Of a stretch of 64,000 nucleotides of DNA, positions 11,941-24,600 are shown one piece after another (position 1 is the stretch's first letter; every line of letters starts with the position of its first letter). A program made the translations under genes and the position numbers. The stretch comes from Nautilus pompilius (lineage: Eukaryota; Mollusca; Cephalopoda; Nautilida; Nautilidae). Location: positions 868,001 through 932,000 of the forward strand of contig JACATO010002144.1 of NCBI GenBank assembly GCA_018389105.1, written 5' to 3'. Below the pieces are notes generated by a model that saw only the letters and a list, made by a program, of their open reading frames with translations, was not told the origin of the DNA and made no database searches.

Positions 11941-14900
11941 CATGGATGTTAGCTAACAAAGCTTTCACTGTGTGTGTATACACTTTTTTTTGTCTAACTG
12001 GAAGGGGAGCTAATTCATTCTTTGAATGTCACTTGATAAATGGAAGGTTTGGGAAAAAGAATTGTTTATTGTCTTGGCCATTGCAGTGTATATTTACTGA
12101 AGGGGAGGTAATCTAGTTTGTATTTTTAATGTTTGTCAGTTTTTAGTTAATAAAGAGCATTGAGTGTAACATTAGATTATTTTCACTTTTGTAATCATTG
12201 TTAAAAAAAAACAATAAAAAAAAACTTGCTGGTATCAACAGATTTTTACGATGAAAGAAAAAATTAAAATTTGAAATTCAAAATGGAGTATCAGCAGAAA
12301 AACTATCATGCACATTCAGTTACTAAGAATATTTTGAAAAGCTAAAATTAGAACTTGGGGGACTTTAAAGAACTTTACTAAAACTGTATAAGTTCTTGTT
12401 TCTTTTATTATTTTTTTTTTTTTGAAGTTCTGAATTGTTTTCCTGTGAACATGCTCTTGGTGTACACAAGTCTATGTAAATACATACCAGAAAAGGGGTT
12501 GATTATATCACAAAATGAGAAGTAGAAGTAAACAGAGTTGAAACCAAATACTAATCCAAGATGCATTTAAACATGAAAAATAAATTAAAACCGTGTTAGA
12601 CTTCAGAGTTACTTAATATTTTTGTTTAAAAAAAAAAAACTTTCCAAAAATATGAAATGATACCTTGATCATAACTCTTCAGTACTTAAACTTTCTACGA
12701 ATTAAACGATGATGATGTAATCCTGGTGCCTTGCACTAATTTGATCCATATTTTTGTTTGTTTACTTCTGTTTTTAGTAGTGCAAAATTCATGTAGAAAT
12801 TCGTTATGCATGTTGTGTGTATCTCACTTTTCCACAACGCCACACTCTCAACCGTAACATTTATGAACAGTGTTTTCTTTGTTACATTGAACTTCTGTTT
12901 GCATACGAGAAACTGTAAGTTGTTTACCTGTGCTAAATCTGTTTGCTCAAAACACTTAATACCTATCAGTAGTGATAGTACCTGTAAATTTTGTTGCACA
13001 GATTTAGGGATATTGGAATTTAGCATCCACTTGTGAAGAGATATACAAAACAATGTATTTCGTAGCCAAATGAATTTCACTGCAACATGTTAATGGAGAA
13101 ATTACATTACCATGTGGAGTTTAAAAAAATAAATACCATAGTTAGTGTTGGGTGTGGCCATTTACATACAGTTGGCATATTGTCTGCGGATGCTTGAAAT
13201 GGAATGTTTGGTCACCCCATCTGATAATGCTTGCTACTGATGGATCAAGGCTACACCTGGATCCTGTAGGTTCTGTAGAGGTGGATTCCTGAGCCCCTCA
13301 CATCTATAAAAGACCTTTAATGGGTGGAAGATTTGGTGATGCAACCAGCTAGTTCGCTGTGAATTGTGGTCGGCCCTAAGGAATATGGTGATAGCCCTGG
13401 TTGCAATTGTTGATAAAGAATAGGACTTAAGTTTGACTGTCTCATCCGGGTACCTCATACTAGTCAGATTAAAATTGACTAGGTGGAGATGATCATTCTC
13501 AGCAGAACTTACCTACACTATTACATTGCTGCCATCATTAATGATTATGCTGCACAATGTTGACAAGAAATAATGCTCTCATTGATGTCATATGTAACCT
13601 GCCATCATTAGATTTAAATTGAAGTGATTTTATCAGAAAATATGACCTACTACCACTGGACTCTTATCCAGTAAATTGGATCTTTCCCAAGCTGATCAAG
13701 AGTTGCGATGGTGATTGCTTAAACATAACCAACATATGGATGTCTGGTACATCACCAGAAATTATCTTCACCATCCATGATTGTTTTTTCTCATCACCCA
13801 AGTCCTACTGACTGTTGACGAGTATTGTTGGATCATTGGATCTTGGACACAGTAGCTGTTTTGTTCCATGTGGCCTTATTTCTTGTATTTTTCCAATGGG
13901 AATGATCTTTTCCGGGCTTGTTATTGGTCAGCTGGTGACTGAATGCAGCATTGAAATTTTCAGAAATGTTGACTTGTCTGTAGCCATATTGGAAATGATC
14001 TATTGCAAGTAGTTGTATGGCATGTGTCTGCAAATATTGTGGATTCTATTGGACAGCTGATGTTGACCACATTTTACTCATATCTTTATATCATAAATTT
14101 TGATACGCACAATCGTTTTGTGTTTTTCACATGATGTTTGGTACATTAGATGGCAAATTAGATTTTTTTTTTTTTTACCTATGAGTGCACAACGTCTGAT
14201 GGTTCTCTTTTCGTCACACAATAATTTTTATAAAATACATGCTTAAATCCATTGTACCTAACATACATATTTCTAAAAGTTATGTTAAAAAATTCTTGAT
14301 CATTTTTATGCTCATTTCTCCCCATGAAAAAAAAGAGAGGTAGGGGGGGGGGAATGCAACATGCATTTGTACAGACAAGTTTATGAGAAATTGTAAAATA
14401 TAGGCAAGTACATTCATCTCAGGAGTCGATAGCTGAATTAAAAGTATTTCTACATGGTTGGAAAGACTTGCTGTGTTTGTTGATTGTGACCCTGCCTTAA
14501 CTTTTGACTGTTTTATCAGAAGATCAGGTAGTTGTAGTGGATGTTTGGGTGTGACAGATACTTTTCTTTGTTTCTGCTTCAACAGACTGGGAAAACGATT
14601 GAGAGTCTCAGTGAGAGACAGCGATAATAATAAGATAATTATTAGAGTAAATCAGAATCAGCCTTTATAATTACTCTCTATATGTCTTTGCATATAGGAA
14701 CAAAAGCTTATATTGGGGTCAGAGGATCAGCCCTTTTGGTTTTCTAAAGGTGAAACCACTGCTGCCCGCCCTATCACCCTTTCACAAAGTCAAAGCAGAA
14801 ATATTTAATAAAATTAATAAGATTACGCTATAACTGCAGTGCTTTGCCTAAGCACTAAAAAGTGATCTTTGGCTTTTAAAGTAACTTAGTCTGAAAATTA

Positions 14901-16124
14901 AAGTTAAAATAATTCTACTGAAAAAGAAAAAAAGATAAAATTTTCAGGGTCTCATTTGCTTTCTTATGGGCAGAAGAACTGTTCAATATTTGCAGCATTT
15001 ATTTACCATTCATGCTTAGCATCATGCAGTAGTAGAATTCTTTACCTATTCTGGTGATTAATGAGCACACTAATAGATAAAGATGGCTATCTATTGTTTG
15101 ATAAACTTTGGCCATATTGTCATGTCATATATGTATGTACACATACACACACACACTACAAAAAGCATTTGTAGTTAAAAGTAAAATAATTTTCAACATC
15201 AGAAAAATTTAACTGCCTGCCGGCATCTTTCGAGAGAATTTTGGTTTCCTCCAGTTTTTAGCAAGACTGTTTCTAGTAGGCTCAATCTCTGGATGGCCTA
15301 ATCTACCTGAGATGTCATTGGTGTTTGTAGCCAGCTTATCCGGTTCCTGCTTCTACAAGGGTCCTTGTTGCCTTATTTGGTATCCTAGATTGTCATTGTA
15401 GAATACACTTAAGTGGTGGTGTTGAAATTTGCTTCTGAAGGTGGGAGAGAGATAAAGGGGGAGATTTGTGAAAAGGTTGGCTGAAGTGACCATCAAATAA
15501 GGATTCTTTTCTTGAAGTTGGTTAGAAATGAACTTCATTTACTTGACTTCTTTCAGTTCTATAAGGAGACTAACAATGACACAGTGTTGTAGATATTACA
15601 GCTAGGCATGGGGTGGGGGAGGTGATGTGGAATAGTTTTTAATACAGCAATCTATTTTGTATGATTTGGCACTTTGGCTTGTGAAATCCCTTTTGATGGT
15701 GCTTATATCTTCAGTCACTAATTTCAACTTAAAGGGAGACTGCTGTTTATAATTTGATTTCAGTGCTATAACTAGTAATTGCAAACAAGCAAAGGTACAT
15801 ATAGAAATAGTTGTTTTGGTGATCATGTTTTTTTTCTTAGCGAGAGTAGAAGAAATGTCAAAATCTTTATGCTATAAAGTGTCCATTGTGCACAGATGTG
15901 GCCATTGCAAAAGTTTTTGTTTTTTTTTTTCTTAGCAGAGGTATGCCATGGCATCACCTGTGTGTGATTAAAAAGTAAAAGTTTTAGATTTACTGAAATT
16001 CTCTTTAGACTAATAATGTAGTTAAGTTATTACAAGAAAAAGGGTTTTTTAGTTTGGCATATATCCTTTTCCATGGTTTCCCCACCCCCCCCCCAACTCC
16101 GTGTGTGTGTGGGAGGAGGGGGCT
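11941..16124. other. Presumed intron or intergenic DNA
   Basis: No supported gene. A 114-codon minus-strand frame at 12,736-13,080 has no recognisable domain. The block 13,210-13,480 is less AT-rich and looks like an old unrecognised repeat. The acceptor-like site at 14,582 (TTTGTTTCTGCTTCAACAG) lacks a convincing exon in a compatible phase. Confidence 0.45.
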
Positions 16125-16215
16125 ATTCCACACAATTAAAAATGAAGAGTTCTGGTAAGACTTCCTGCCAAAGCATGGAAAACTCCCTTATGGTGCAGGA
16201 TTCCCAGCAGAGAAC
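16125..16215 (+). repeat. Fragment of diverged tRNA-SINE family 2
   Basis: The run from AATTAAAAATGAAGAGTTCT through CTTATGGTGCAGGATTC aligns with the copy at 59,570-59,655 (both have AGGAGTTCTG/AGAGTTCTGG, CTCCTGC/TTCCTGC, GTGCAGGAT). Only the 3' body is preserved here. Confidence 0.6.
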
Positions 16216-16538
16216 CATGTCACTATACACCAGATCTGTCAACCTCCCACTTTGTAAAATCGGGGGAAAAACGTTATGCTAATGTTTTTATCCAGTTTAA
16301 GCACATGTTACTGTCACTGACATGCAATTTCCTTTTGTCTTGATAACAGGAAATTTTATTTCTTAAAAGTGAGACTATCAAAGATTTATTAAGCTGCACG
16401 TCTTTGCCACCAACGTACATTTTGTAAATTACTGTCTTGAGAAGAGGACATCTTCATTTCTTAGACAATTCAACCTAAGTAGAAATTCCACAGAGTTGTA
16501 GAAAAAATTCAGACAGACAAAAGTAAAAACTTTTAATG

Positions 16539-16544
16539 TTTATT
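16539..16544 (-). terminator. Possible poly(A) signal for the minus-strand terminal exon
   Basis: TTTATT on the plus strand reads AATAAA on the minus strand, about 490 bases downstream of the stop at 17,029. It is followed by a T/G-rich stretch (ACTTTTGTCTGTCTG). Another AATAAA lies at about 16,708-16,713. Such hexamers are common by chance in this base composition. Confidence 0.3.
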
Positions 16545-17028
16545 TCAGCTTCCTATAAATTAACAAATCTCATTCATACTCAACTTCTAACAACATACAG
16601 AAGATTAAAATATACATTATATGCAATAAATACCATTTGTACATCTCTTTTTTTTTTTTTTCAAGCATGGATGTCAGTATTTTAAAGCAATTTCTCTTAG
16701 CAGTCACACTATTTATTCTGAACAATCGAGGGAATAGAAAAACAATCTTCTGCATAACAACAAAGACTGTCATACTTAAAATTTAAAAAAAAAAAAATTA
16801 TATGCACTAAAATTGTAAACGTAAGACATTCAGTTTTGGCAGAGAACTTTTGGTTTTCAATGCGTGTGCCCAGGAGACATCACATTAAATGAATCCAAGC
16901 TATTTTTTTCCTTTTGTTGTTGTAGATTTTACAACTTTAGTTAAGCCCACAAGAGTAACCGACCCCCCGCCAAAAAAAAAGCGATAATCTGTTATGTTAT
17001 TACTTCTGATTGGACAAACAGTAGGCTG

Positions 17029-17136
17029 TTAATTAGGAAAGTGATCTGTGTTACAAGTATCTGTAGCGCCTCTGATGCAGGTAATCACTGCAGTCACGCA
17101 CTCAGCACGTGGATCTTGATCTTCAACCTCGATCTC
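17029..17136 (-). CDS. Candidate terminal coding exon M3
   Basis: On the minus strand an acceptor, TCTATCACTCACAG, precedes a 35-codon frame that ends in TAA. It begins EIEVEDQDPRAECVTAVITC and contains three cysteines. The region is more GC-rich than its flanks and is followed by a plausible 3' UTR with AATAAA signals. No family is recognised. Phase 0 entry would match exon M1 (51,529-51,591) directly, but not exon M2. A frame this long is not rare by chance, so support is moderate. Confidence 0.32.
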   Translation of the reverse strand, partial: EIEVEDQDPRAECVTAVITCIRGATDTCNTDHFPN

Positions 17137-17505
17137 CTGTGAGTGATAGATCAATGAAAACAACAATGACAGTTTCAGAAATGTCAGTGATCACTCCAAA
17201 AATAAAATCTGGACAGTAATTAAAATTGTGACATTATTTTGATCAAATTGAAACTCTTGATACACCCTCACAAGGTGTGTCTTCCTTGTAGACAAATGTA
17301 CAATGCACCAACAAACAGATTTTTGTTTTTCTTTAAAAAAATTTTTGAAATTAGTTATTATTTTTTTTAAGTTAACTTAGCAAGTATCTAAATATTGGAA
17401 TAATGCCAGAACTGTTATCTGAAGCAAAATAGACACAACATTTAAAGTTCTTAAGGCTTTTGTGGTATTGCATAGTGCTGGTGCAATCTTTAAAAACAGG
17501 AATTA
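17137..17505. other. Flank of mariner insertion
   Basis: AT-rich sequence between the candidate terminal exon and the mariner. Nothing else seen. Confidence 0.5.
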
Positions 17506-18791
17506 TTTGGTTGTTACAAAAGTTTTTTCAGTTTTTTTTTACCGCAACAATGAGACTTCATATTGTTGCTGAACGTGAAGTTTATTAATCAAAGTAAGTT
17601 CCACTATAATCAGTACCATTCTGCCAACGAGTTTCAAGTGCATTTGGACCATTTTGAAAATAATCTGAATTTCTGGAGTCGATAAACTGTTGGAAGGCAG
17701 TTTCAATGGCTGCTTAGTTGGAGAAGGATTTCATATGGAGGAAGCTGTCGAGGTGTTTGAAAAGGTGGTAGTCTGTGGGAGAAATATCTGGTAAATAGGC
17801 TGGGTGATGGAGAACTTCGTACCTCAACATGTTCAGTTTCTAAAGAGTCACTTTTGTAACATGAGAATGAGCATTGTCGTGGAGCAGGATTAGGCCACTT
17901 TGATTCACCAATACTGGCTATCGTTGGGAGAGTTTCTGATGAACGTTTAATTCACGACAGTAATTTCAGCTGTGATGGTTTCGCCAGGTCGCAAGAAATT
18001 ATAGTGGATGACACCAGTTGCAGTCCACCAAACAGTGACCATGACCTTTGAGTGGAGGCTGGGTTTTGGAATGTGGTTAGGTGCCATGTCTCTGTTGAGC
18101 CACTGTGCTGACCATTTGTGATTGTGGTAAAGGATCCGTTTTTCATCACACACAATGATTCGGTCAAAAAATGGGTTGTTTTTGTTTCTTATGACAAGCA
18201 AAGATCAGATCTCAAATCGAAGATGATTTTGTTGTTCATTCAACTCATGTGGCACCCACTTGTCAAGCTTTTCCACCTGGCCGATTGTGTCAAGATGTTG
18301 GGAAACAGTTGCAGTGCTTACGTCAAGCTTTCCAGCAATTTCTCGCACTTGTTTTTCTTGGATCGACTTCAACTGAGGCTTTCAGACGGTTGTCATGACA
18401 GCTAGAAGGACATCCGCTACGTTCCTTATCTTCGAGGCTCACATATCCTGATCCAAACGTTGCAAACCATTGTTGTACTGTGCATTCATTTGCTGTGTCC
18501 TTGCCCCATGCTGGCTTAATGTTACGAGTCGCCCCTCTCGCTTTGTGGCCTGGTTTAAACTCTTGAAGCAAAATGGCACGGAAAACTTTTCTATCCCTAC
18601 TTCACTCAGAACCCCGAAACAAATATCCATTTTATAATTTTTAAAATGGTAGGTTTTGCATAATGTATGCCAAAGCACACACTACAAAATGATATATAAC
18701 TTATCTACATACAGCTTCACAAGCATGCAAAAAATGAACCCAAAATTAACATAATAATATAAAAACCGACAAAACTTTTGTAATGACCTGA
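17506..18791 (-). mobile_element. Full-length mariner element (SETMAR/Hsmar1-like)
   Basis: The ends TTTGGTTGTTACAAAAG (left) and CTTTTGTAATGACCTGA (right) form imperfect terminal inverted repeats, flanked by TA at 17,504-17,505 and 18,792-18,793. The 1,286-bp length is typical of mariner. The transposase is encoded on the minus strand. The element interrupts no exon I can identify. It looks structurally complete but is no longer coding-competent, so it is a moderately old single insertion. Confidence 0.95.
17585..18630 (-). pseudogene. Mariner transposase, degraded
   Basis: Read on the minus strand, the relic spans the length of a normal ~345-residue mariner transposase (MDICFGVL... to the usual YFD ending at 17,585). 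Recognisable parts, in order, are the HTH_48 region (AILLQEFKPGHKARGATRNI), the linker ECTVQQWFATF...SLEDKERSG, WVPHELNE, the first catalytic Asp in VCDEKRILYHN (the usual Trp after CDEK is Arg), MVTVWWTATGVIHYNFL, the second Asp in LLHDNAHSH, and the third in SPTDYHLFKHL. That gives a DD34D triad with all three aspartates present. Several frameshifts and in-frame stops, for example a TAG inside the HDNA-to-DYHLF interval and a TAA after LHMKSFSN, show it is dead. The wording of the conserved blocks is closest to the SETMAR/Hsmar1 lineage as I remember it. Confidence 0.93.
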
Positions 18792-18793
18792 TA

Positions 18794-19841
18794 CCTGTTC
18801 TACACTTGTTTCTGGAATATTTGAACAAGTTTTGGGGAAAAAAGAAGAAAAAGTTGTAATGACCATTTCCTGCCATGTCTGATAAAATGGAAATTAGAAA
18901 CCTTATTATCTAGGTTGGCTCTTTTTTTTTTTTTTTAAATGCGTGGATAATGTTTCGAAATTTTAATGGATTTTGATAAAACTGGAATTATTGAGTGCTT
19001 GCTCTCTTGTCTGGATCATATGTACCTGATTAATACAGTATTCCACAGATTGCAATCAAAACTGGGTAGAAGTGCAGTGTAATCTAGTATAATCCATTGA
19101 TAAATATTCGGTCACTAACTGATGGATAAGGTGCCAACAATTAAATACATAGTTAATCAGTCCTCTTGTGTGTTTTGGGGGGGGGAGGATTAATTCCTGT
19201 TGTTTTGTGGAGTTTTATGGAGATAAAAAATGAATTGCATAGGGAAAAAAATTAATGGTTTACTTATGAAAATTCTGGTTTCATATAAAACTTCTTTTAG
19301 ATCTGCCTAATCTGTCTGCCTGTCTCTAAAAAAATGCTGGCATTTACTTCGGTAGTAGGTTTTATTATATTTTTTTGTAACCATTCAGCCAAATAATCAC
19401 GTGTTTTTGCCATCTTGATGTTAAAACAAGAAGGGGAGGGTCATACTTTTTCTTAATAGTTAGTCAGTTAGTCCAGCCATGCAACCCTCCCTCACATCTC
19501 GCGTTCATACTGTCTTCTTCCATTAGCACTTCTCTACTAGAAACAATCATTGTGTGCGCACACTTTGCTGCTGCTGCCGCCTACTTAACATAAGAAGCGA
19601 AACTAAATTATGGCTCTAGTTTTAAAGAAATAGCAGTTCTTTGCAAAACCTGTCCTGACCTCCACTGTCTGAGAAGGACGTCTTGCAGCAGGGAGCTAGA
19701 AGAGCAAGGCGCTGGGTGGGTGCCAGCCACAGTGACCTTGGTACAGTGTGTGCTCGAGAAATGACTAAGGTCTAAGCCAGTTGAGTTACCCGCAAAATCT
19801 TCTCTGTGTGTACCCAGAAAAACCAGTGTTTTTTTTTTAGA
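18794..19841. other. Presumed intron or intergenic DNA
   Basis: AT-rich with homopolymers. A minus-strand 108-codon frame starting at 19,934 overlaps the family-2 SINE and has no recognisable domain. Confidence 0.5.
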
Positions 19842-19980
19842 TGTGGGAGACAATTTGTACAGCCAACTGGTGCAGGACAAGGAGAAACTATGCCAGAGAT
19901 GGTTTTGACTGCAACTCGGACCCAAGGCCTTCAATCATGGCAGTAGCAGTGGCCTATCACCACCAGTCAACTGTCTCAAC
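19842..19980 (-). repeat. Diverged tRNA-SINE family 2 copy
   Basis: On the minus strand it begins with a tRNA-like head, with an A-box-like GACTGGTGGTGATAGG and a degenerate B box GGTCCGAGTTGCAG. Gaps apart, it aligns with the copy near 42,000-42,136: CTGCAACTCGGACC against CTGCAGGAATCAGACC, and GAAACTATGCC against GAAACCATGCC. Confidence 0.6.
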
Positions 19981-20147
19981 CCCCTTCCCAACAAAGTTAG
20001 ACATCAGATGCACATTTAAAAAAAAGATGGGGAGGCTTATTTTGATTTTAGGTTCAAAAGATTTTTATTCATTTAGTTTTAAAAGATAGATTTCTTATAT
20101 CCAGGCTTCTAAAATTGGATGAAATGCAACAAGTGTTTATTTTTTTT

Positions 20148-20448
20148 GTTGTTGTTGTTGTTGTTGTTGTTGTGGTAAGCGAGTTGGACGTCCAAATGCC
20201 GAGTCCTCCTCGTAACTGAGAGATGTTCGTCGAGCCGACAAGCGGCCCGGTCCCCCGACACCGTGGGCCCCAAGGACCCGGGAGGTCTCTCTCAAGTCGG
20301 ACACCAAAGAAATGCCGTACAGCTGTTTCACGCTATGGCGATCATCAGCGACGAGTCTCCTCCGACCCCAACCCGGGATCGAACCCGGTACAGGAGCAAC
20401 AGTCCCCTTACGGAGCTAACCCGCTACCACCTGCCCCACCGGGCCGGC
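20148..20448 (-). repeat. GC-rich tRNA-derived SINE, family 1 (copy 1)
   Basis: In minus orientation it starts at the GCCGGCCC head (20,441-20,448), with the A-box-like TGGGGCAGGTGG and the B box GGTTCGATCCC, then a roughly 200-bp non-tRNA body and an (AAC)n tail (GTT repeats from 20,148). Against the copy at 37,547 I count about 15-20 differences over about 280 aligned positions by hand, so both are fairly young. Its GC and CpG content is far above that of the window. Flanking GTT-rich DNA hides the target duplication. Confidence 0.92.
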
Positions 20449-21600
20449 TGTTGTTGTTGTTGCTTGCTTGTTTGTTTGTTTGTTTTAATTTTTATTATTT
20501 TTTTTTTAGACTTGAGAATATTAGCACCTGAAGCATAAAATTTAAAAAAAAAAAAAAATTTCAGGTGAATATGAGTTAAAAATTTATAAAAATTGATCTT
20601 ATTGTTATTATTAATATTAATTTAATGGTTCAAATCTTGCATGCATGATGAGCAGTTTTGATCAGTATTTATAGAGCTGAATACTTCCCTTACAATATAG
20701 GGGTTAATTTAATCCAGCAGCAAAACCAGTAAATATTGTTTACTGGTTGGGGCCATACTTGGTTCTTCCAGGTTTGTTTTTTTTTTATGTTGTAATTTCG
20801 ATATCATGAACAGAATGGGCTATTTACCAGTAACAGGTACAGGAATGTGATGCTAACTTCTTGACTAAAAGATTATACGCGTAAATAAATGTGGCACATT
20901 TTTTTCCCTTTTCCCTTTCCTCCATAAATGTCTTTGTGTATATTGTAGGGAAATAAAACTTCTGCCAAAAGGATACGGGCATTGCTTTCATGGCAGATGC
21001 CATGGTCACGTGTTTAGATTGCTAAGAATGCATGTAATTACCCAAGTTCCCGAGTATGGAAGTTAGTTTTCATCTGCTAGGGCCGTTCAAGCAAAGCCTA
21101 GCTGGGTAGACACCACTACAGCAATGCTACTTCAGCCGTGTTTTAGTCTAATGTTCCCAGTATTCACTCACAAGAATGTGCATTTGTTGTTGCTTTCACT
21201 TACCATAAGATTTTAAATCCTTAACACCTATTTAATTTATTATTTATATATATTTTTTTTAGTTGCCTAGCATTCGTGATAAAGTTTTTTCTTGTTTTTT
21301 TTTTTTAAGTAGCCGCAAGGCAACGAATCAATCAAAACCTTTCCACACCCCTCTTTTCTCCCCCCCCCCCCCACCACACGAAAGCTGTTTAAAACTTTTT
21401 CAGTATTATTCTCTTAAAAAGAGGTTGCAAAGTAGAGAAAGCATGGCTGGAACACCTTTTGAATTAGGAATGTGGTTCTGACTCTTAAACTTGCTCCAGG
21501 CATTTGATGTCATTTTGACCTTTGTTACAGCAATGATTAGGACAACTGATTCTTCACTTTTAGCCCCCCCATTCTGATAAAAGTCTCTCTCGCTCTCTTT
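20449..21600. other. Presumed intron or intergenic DNA
   Basis: T-rich tracts follow the SINE. ATG|GTAAGT on the minus strand at about 21,204 lacks an acceptable acceptor or frame. No gene is supported. Confidence 0.5.
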
Positions 21601-21693
21601 TTATCTTTTAAATATTTCGTTCCCTCGATTGATAATCATATCTTTCCAGCCCAAGGCAACGCTGCTGGTAGAACCCACTGTCGGTTCTGCCGA
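21601..21693 (-). CDS. Candidate alternative terminal exon M3b
   Basis: The minus-strand acceptor TCAACTTTCTCCTGCAG is followed by 30 open codons (SAEPTVGSTSSVALGWKDMI ... EIFKR) and a TAA. The stretch is locally GC-richer than its surroundings. Entry is in phase 0, as for the 17,029 exon, so it could be an alternative 3' end of the same minus-strand gene. No domain is recognised. Low support, because the only evidence is the acceptor and an open frame. Confidence 0.22.
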   Translation of the reverse strand, partial: SAEPTVGSTSSVALGWKDMIINRGNEIFKR

Positions 21694-24600
21694 CTGCAGG
21701 AGAAAGTTGACCCTTTTTTTTTGCCATTTTCTACAACGATAAACTTTAAAATACGCAACAAGAAAGATGTAAATGCTGCACAAAGCAGGAAACAAATGGC
21801 TAAGTAGGAAATTCCATCAACGTGCTGTAATAACAGAAGTGTTTAGTCACGGATGTACATGCAGTGGATCTCCCCCCCTCTCTTTCACAACTAATGCAAG
21901 ATGCTATTTGTTTTCTTCCCCCCTGTGCACTGTCATAGTTCTCAGAATGGTTTGATTTTTCTCCCTCTCTCACTCTTAAAGTGGCATTAAGTATCGTTGG
22001 ATTTTTTTGGTCTTGGTTTGAACTTACTTTTGTCATAGTACTAAAAAAAGAAATGCATTTCTTTCTGCTTGGACAACATACTTTCTTCTTCAGTAGTTTT
22101 ACTTTTTAAAAGAACAACTTTGCTGACTCACCTAAGAAAACTATTTTTGCCTTAATTCTTGTGTTGGCCCCATGGCGATGTTGCAAAAATGTGTTTATTT
22201 TCGAGATCAGTTACTACCAGTTCATTTTCTTAATCGCTTAACCTTTGAAAGAACTCCTGTAGGAAATGGATATATTCATTAGAAACTTTGTTTGGTTCCG
22301 CACAACCTTCTTGTTTTTTGTGAGACAAAATAATCTTATTTATAATTTATTAGCAGCAGATATGAGTTTTTTTCTTCTTCTTTCTTGGTTCTTAATTAAC
22401 AAAAACCTGCACTCTGCTAAAATCAGAAAAGAATATTCGAACCTATTGCTTATTTATGGACTTAGGCTGGCGATAAGTTGAAAAATCTGAAATTGGTTCC
22501 AAAACACCAACTGCCAAACTTTTCATGTATAGTGGATGAAACCCAAGTAGGCTGGGGACATATGCCAAACCAAGCCTGACTATATTTACTGTGCCACTAT
22601 TAAAAATGACAAGCTCTAGTAGGGATTTCCCTGCTGAGGAAAGCTTACCTCTTACAATCTGGATTAGGTCATCATGGAAGAGGACTGACTTGACCTATTA
22701 CATCCCTGTCTAATTTTGCATTGGAAAGGAGGCTTACTGCCTACAGGAGAGGAATGCTCATTAAGAAGAATAGACCATCCCCTAGTCATAAGTTTGTATA
22801 TTTGTTCTTGTTTGACGCAACACTTGGAATAACATCCCTCATTCTTTCTCCTAGTACCTCTTTCCACTCATATGCATTCTCCTATCTCCAAATCTTATGC
22901 TTTGCATTTTAGTTTTGACCTCTGAAAGGTTCTCTCTCTCTTTTTTTTCTTCTGCACACACAAATCTAAGGTATCTGTAAGAATTATAAGTATCTTAGTT
23001 TTGAGTTTATCTTATTAGTGTCAGTATTGCTTGAATAGGTTATATTTAATTATCTTATTTTTTTCATTTCCTCTCTGCTAATCTCTTGTATGTAGTGTAC
23101 AGTGCTTGTATGTCTTTTATAAAACTTGTCACAATACTTTGAATACTGCCCCCACAACTCACCCATGTGAACTTAGTAACTTGTAGCCAGGCTATTTATT
23201 TTAATTAAAAAAAAAAAAAAGACAAAGCATTTTTTCTAGCCCATCTTCACTGAAATCCACAGCAAACAACTCTACCATGATGTTAGCTAATTGGGTTTAT
23301 TTGTGGAGGCAGGGGGGGGGGAGGAGTTCTCTCTCTTTTCCCTTCCACCCAAGTTATGTGTACAATATATAGACTACCCTACTGTCCTCTCCCTGACCCC
23401 CTGAATTGCTGCCTATGTTCAGCTGCCAGTTGTGAATAGAGCTAGGGTTTTTCTCTGACCTCGCCTGGCTGTTTGTCCTACTGACCCGCAGTTGACCAGA
23501 TATTGCATTAAGTGGTATATAGATTTTTGCCTGATCAATACTCAGGTACCAACCGATCTGAGACTACTGAGAGAGAGGGGGGGCAGCACAAGCAAGTGGG
23601 TGAGGGAGGGTGGGAGAGGCAGCCAGCAGGAACAACGAACTGGTGGTAAGCCAGGCTTCGCTAATATATATATATATATATGTTCAGTTGCCTAAACAGT
23701 TTAGTCTACAACCAGCTGATGGATAGGTAAGTCTGCAAAAAAACTCTCTTTCTCTCTAATAATCAGGATGGACTAATAGTCAAGCATCATACTATTTCCT
23801 GCAGTCAAGAATTTTGTCTTGGAATTTACGCACGCACACACCTAAACTTTCTGTTGCTATGCACATCGCTACTTCCTATGTATTGGATATTTTGCATACC
23901 AAAATATCTGTCAAAGATTTTAAACCAGCTTTTTCTTTTAAAAAAAAAGAAAAAAATGTGCTAAAGAATGAAATCTGAAGATAGCTTTTATTTTAAAATC
24001 CATATCTTGATCACTTGGGAAACTGGTAAAAATATACTTGTTAGAGTTGCCATTTTGATTTTACTTTGAAAGTATTACTAACAGTTTGTGTGCAGGTTTA
24101 TCTGTAATATTTCCTGTTCACTCTGGCGATCTTTGGAAATTACTGAAATCATTTGGCTAAGTTAAACGCAGTTTACCAGGATATCAGCTTCAAACTATTC
24201 CAGATGGAATATTTGATTTCGGTTTCAGTGTTTACTTGTTTATGAGTATCTATACGACCGTAAGAATTTCTTTTATTCTGAATGCATTTTAAATGAAATT
24301 GGTGGGGGAGTCAACAGCAAACAAACATATGATGATCTTTGCTGTTTGTTTTTTTTAAAATTCTGTTGCTTAAATCAGCTACATTGGTTTGCCTGCCTAT
24401 CTATCATTTCTCTCTTTTGCATCCATATACGTGGATGTCAGATACTTAAGATGTCTTTTAGCACTCCACTTCCACGACCAGAAACTACCATCATGGACAG
24501 GCAGCAGCTTTAAACAAATCCATCTATTTGAATTGAAGGCAGTGCTATGGTTACAACTTCCTGTGTGTCCATCACATTTTTTTGTTAAAGCTGAGGAAGA

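Noticed and set aside
12736-13080. 114-codon open frame on the minus strand
   Set aside because: Residue composition fits translated AT-rich non-coding DNA. No motif.
14583-14642. Strong acceptor followed by an open frame (ACTGGGAAAACG...)
   Set aside because: The only frame compatible with the phase-1 chain hits TGA at once. No good donor follows in the other frames, and the 3' part looks like a repeat.
20137-20538. Open frames of 64-102 codons on both strands
   Set aside because: They lie within the GC-rich SINE, where high GC makes stops rare. SINEs do not encode proteins.
22020-22051. 13-base micro-exon on the minus strand between TTTCTTTTTTTAG and AAA|GTAAGT
   Set aside because: Too short to judge, and it would shift frame. 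Strong splice motifs arise by chance in T-rich DNA.
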